A stretch of 15,431 nt of DNA, taken from positions 1-15,431 of the forward strand of contig JBAYQE010000065.1 in assembly GCA_041677345.1 (NCBI GenBank), written 5' to 3'. Origin of the DNA: JALOAT01 sp041677345. Lineage in GTDB: Bacteria > Pseudomonadota > Gammaproteobacteria > Thiohalomonadales > Thiohalomonadaceae. A program made the position numbers and the translations under genes. The notes below the pieces were generated by a model. It made no database searches, was not told the origin of the DNA, and was given only the letters and a program-made list of their open reading frames with translations. Position 1 is the stretch's first letter. Every line of letters starts with the position of its first letter. Positions 14,104 to 15,431 of the stretch are shown here, in pieces.

Positions 14104-14159
14104 ACAGCGGAGGACACGGAAACGGCGCTTTCTCCGTGGTTTCCGTGGCCTCCGTGGTT
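14104..14159 (-). repeat. CCGTGG-type repeat and hairpin downstream of rpoS
   Basis: TCCGTGGTT, TCCGTGGCC and TCCGTGGTT stand in tandem at 14133-14159. The segment 14104-14122 is complementary to 14140-14158 at 16 of 19 positions. In rpoS mRNA this forms an imperfect hairpin just past the stop codon, followed by TGTTTGT, so it may act as a weak terminator or 3'-end stabiliser. It is related to the CCACGG repeat at 4260-4417. Confidence 0.65.
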
Positions 14160-14172
14160 GATCTTCGAAGGT

Positions 14173-15174
14173 TCAGAGCGCTTCCTGGGTAAACCCCTGG
14201 CTCTCCATGATCTCCCGCAGGCGTTTCAGGGCTTCGATCTGGATCTGGCGCACCCGTTCGCGGGTAACACCGATCTGGTTGCCCACCTCTTCCAGGGTGC
14301 TGACGTCGTGCCCATGCAGGCCGAAGCGGCGTTCCACCACCTCGCGCTGCTTGTCGGTGAGCTGGCCGAGCCACTCCTCCAGATTCCCGCGCATGTCGTC
14401 GTCCTGCAGCAGGTCCGACGGGTCTACGTTGTTCTCGTCCGGGATGGCATCCAGCAGGGACTTGTCGGCATCGCGGCCCAGGGGCACGTCCACCGAGGTG
14501 ACGCGCTCGTTCAGGCTCAGCATGCGCTTGACGTCTTCCACGGGCTTGTTGAGGGTCGCCGCGATCTCCTCGGGGGTGGGCTCGTGGTCCAGGCGCTGGG
14601 CCAGTTGCCGGCTGGCGCGCAGATAGACGTTGATTTCCTTCACCACGTGGATGGGCAGGCGGATGGTGCGGGTCTGGTTCATGATGGCCCGCTCGATGGT
14701 CTGGCGGATCCACCAGGTGGCGTAGGTGGAGAAACGGAAGCCGCGCTCGGGATCGAACTTCTCCACGGCGCGGATGAGGCCCAGGTTACCCTCCTCGATG
14801 AGGTCCAGCAGGGCCAGGCCGCGGTTCAGGTAGCGGCGTGAAATCTTGACCACGAGGCGCAGGTTGCTCTCGATCATGCGCTTGCTGGCGGATTCGTTGC
14901 CCTTCTGCGCCAAGCGGGCGTAGTAGACCTCTTCCTCGGCCGAGAGCAGGGGTGAGAAGCCGATTTCGCTCAGGTACAGCCGGGTGGCATCCAGCTGGCT
15001 GTCGGGTACATGGCCTGGCGCGTAGGTCTCCGGCGCCTCCTCTTCTCTGAGTCCCGCTTCCTCGTCCGCATAGAGGGTTTCTTCCTCCTCTTCCTCCGCA
15101 TCCGCGGCCGTATCCAGGGTCTCGGGTTCGAGGTATTCGTCGAGGTTTTCGGTTCTCAGGCTGCTCTTGGGCAT
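14173..15174 (-). CDS. rpoS: RNA polymerase sigma factor RpoS (stationary phase / general stress)
   Basis: A 333-residue group 2 sigma-70 factor that directs RNA polymerase to stress and stationary-phase promoters. The N terminus (residues 11-54) is strongly acidic with a run of six Glu. Region 1.2 starts at DATRLYLSEIGFSPLLSAEEEV. Region 2 contains NLRLVVKISRRY and EKFDPERGFRFSTYATWWIR (138-157). Region 3 has RLPIHVVKEIN, whose Lys179 matches E. coli Lys173, needed for RssB-dependent turnover. Region 4.2 is LEEVGNQIGVTRERVRQIQIEALKR. RpoS, not RpoD, is supported by length, region 1.2 and the nlpD neighbour 18 bases upstream. The start has AAAAGGA six bases upstream. In E. coli the main rpoS promoter lies inside nlpD; here that part is outside the window. 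Confidence 0.97.
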   Translation of the reverse strand: MPKSSLRTENLDEYLEPETLDTAADAEEEEEETLYADEEAGLREEEAPETYAPGHVPDSQLDATRLYLSEIGFSPLLSAEEEVYYARLAQKGNESASKRMIESNLRLVVKISRRYLNRGLALLDLIEEGNLGLIRAVEKFDPERGFRFSTYATWWIRQTIERAIMNQTRTIRLPIHVVKEINVYLRASRQLAQRLDHEPTPEEIAATLNKPVEDVKRMLSLNERVTSVDVPLGRDADKSLLDAIPDENNVDPSDLLQDDDMRGNLEEWLGQLTDKQREVVERRFGLHGHDVSTLEEVGNQIGVTRERVRQIQIEALKRLREIMESQGFTQEAL

Positions 15175-15180
15175 TTGGTG

Positions 15181-15187
15181 TCCTTTT
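15181..15187 (-). promoter_or_regulatory. Ribosome binding site of rpoS
   Basis: AAAAGGA on the minus strand lies six bases before ATG 15174, within the 18-base gap after nlpD. It fixes the rpoS start. Confidence 0.8.
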
Positions 15188-15192
15188 CTGCG

Positions 15193-15431
15193 TCAGCTAC
15201 CCGGCAAGTAAAGCAGTGGGTCTACGGGTTTTCCATTCTTCCGGATCTCGAAATGGAGAATAGGAACCCCGTTGGAGCCCTGCCCCATTTCCCCAAGTGT
15301 AGACCCTTGTTTGATTTTGTCTCCCTCTTTGACCAAAAGCCGCCGGTTATGGCCATAGGCGCTCAGAAACACCTCATCATGCTTGACGATGACCAAATTC
15401 CCGTAGCCGATCAGGGCGTTACCGCTGTAAA
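15193..15431 (-). CDS. nlpD: NlpD-type LytM-domain lipoprotein, C-terminal part (cut by window edge)
   Basis: Only the last 78 residues are present; the frame enters from the right edge, so the lipoprotein signal and LysM domain are not visible. The sequence GNALIGYGNLVIVKHDEVFL, then SAYGHNRRLLVKEGDKIKQG and LHFEIRKNGKPVDPLLYLP, is the end of a LytM (peptidase M23) domain, close to E. coli NlpD, which activates the amidase AmiC during cell separation. E. coli NlpD lacks peptidase activity; whether the metal ligands are complete here cannot be judged from this part. Its stop lies 18 bases before the rpoS start, the usual nlpD-rpoS pairing. Confidence 0.93.
   Translation of the reverse strand, partial: YSGNALIGYGNLVIVKHDEVFLSAYGHNRRLLVKEGDKIKQGSTLGEMGQGSNGVPILHFEIRKNGKPVDPLLYLPGS

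Larger units (their letters stand above)
13829..14172. other. Gene-free 344-base gap between convergent genes, mostly repeats
   Basis: The gap lies between the ends of the Mth938-like gene and rpoS. 13829-13956 shows nothing clear. 13957-14036 is family B copy 2. 14104-14159 is the CCGTGG repeat. A frame read across both toward the left (14713-13976) is an rpoS shadow. No U-tailed terminator was found for the plus-strand gene. Confidence 0.7.

Noticed and set aside
15193..15396. Complete 67-residue protein starting at TTG 15396
   Set aside because: The frame continues to the window edge with NlpD sequence upstream of that codon, so this is the 3' end of nlpD and not a separate gene.

Overview
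The window is a stretch of GC-rich, gene-dense chromosome from a gammaproteobacterium. The clues are the nlpD-rpoS pair, a succinate dehydrogenase of the E. coli SdhCDA type, an AlaA aminotransferase close to the E. coli protein, RF2 with the classical programmed frameshift, and the recJ ... prfB-lysS order also found in E. coli. The many short palindromic intergenic repeats fit an environmental (perhaps Chromatiales-like) gammaproteobacterium, but the genus cannot be fixed from this sequence. There is no rRNA, tRNA, CRISPR array, transposase, phage gene or obvious foreign island.

Layout, left to right. Positions 1-1303 (minus strand) hold sdhC-sdhD-sdhA, with sdhA cut by the window edge. A short divergent promoter region separates them from ygfZ (plus strand, 1402-2463), an iron-sulfur cluster maintenance protein. 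The convergent gap 2464-2737 is filled with repeats. From 13169 down to 2738 there is one long co-directional minus-strand block: alaA, hom, thrC, a conserved protein of unknown function, recJ, a small membrane protein, a small winged-helix-like protein, prfB and lysS. It joins alanine and threonine synthesis, DNA repair and translation genes. Several joints are tight (ATGA overlaps or a gap of about 20 bases), and others carry structured repeats. A divergent plus-strand gene at 13427-13828 encodes an Mth938-like protein. The right end carries rpoS and the 3' end of nlpD on the minus strand.

The genes are mostly ordinary core genes. The least explained material is between them. Four families of inverted repeats sit in four gaps: ygfZ/lysS, prfB/lysS, hom/thrC and the gap downstream of rpoS. 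One family has two near-identical copies in opposite orientation 11 kb apart. Other points worth a second look are a perfect hairpin across the GTG start of the gene after thrC, a promoter enclosed by a bulged inverted repeat upstream of alaA, and a co-translated pair of small unknown genes between recJ and prfB. No clearly new defence or metabolic system is visible.
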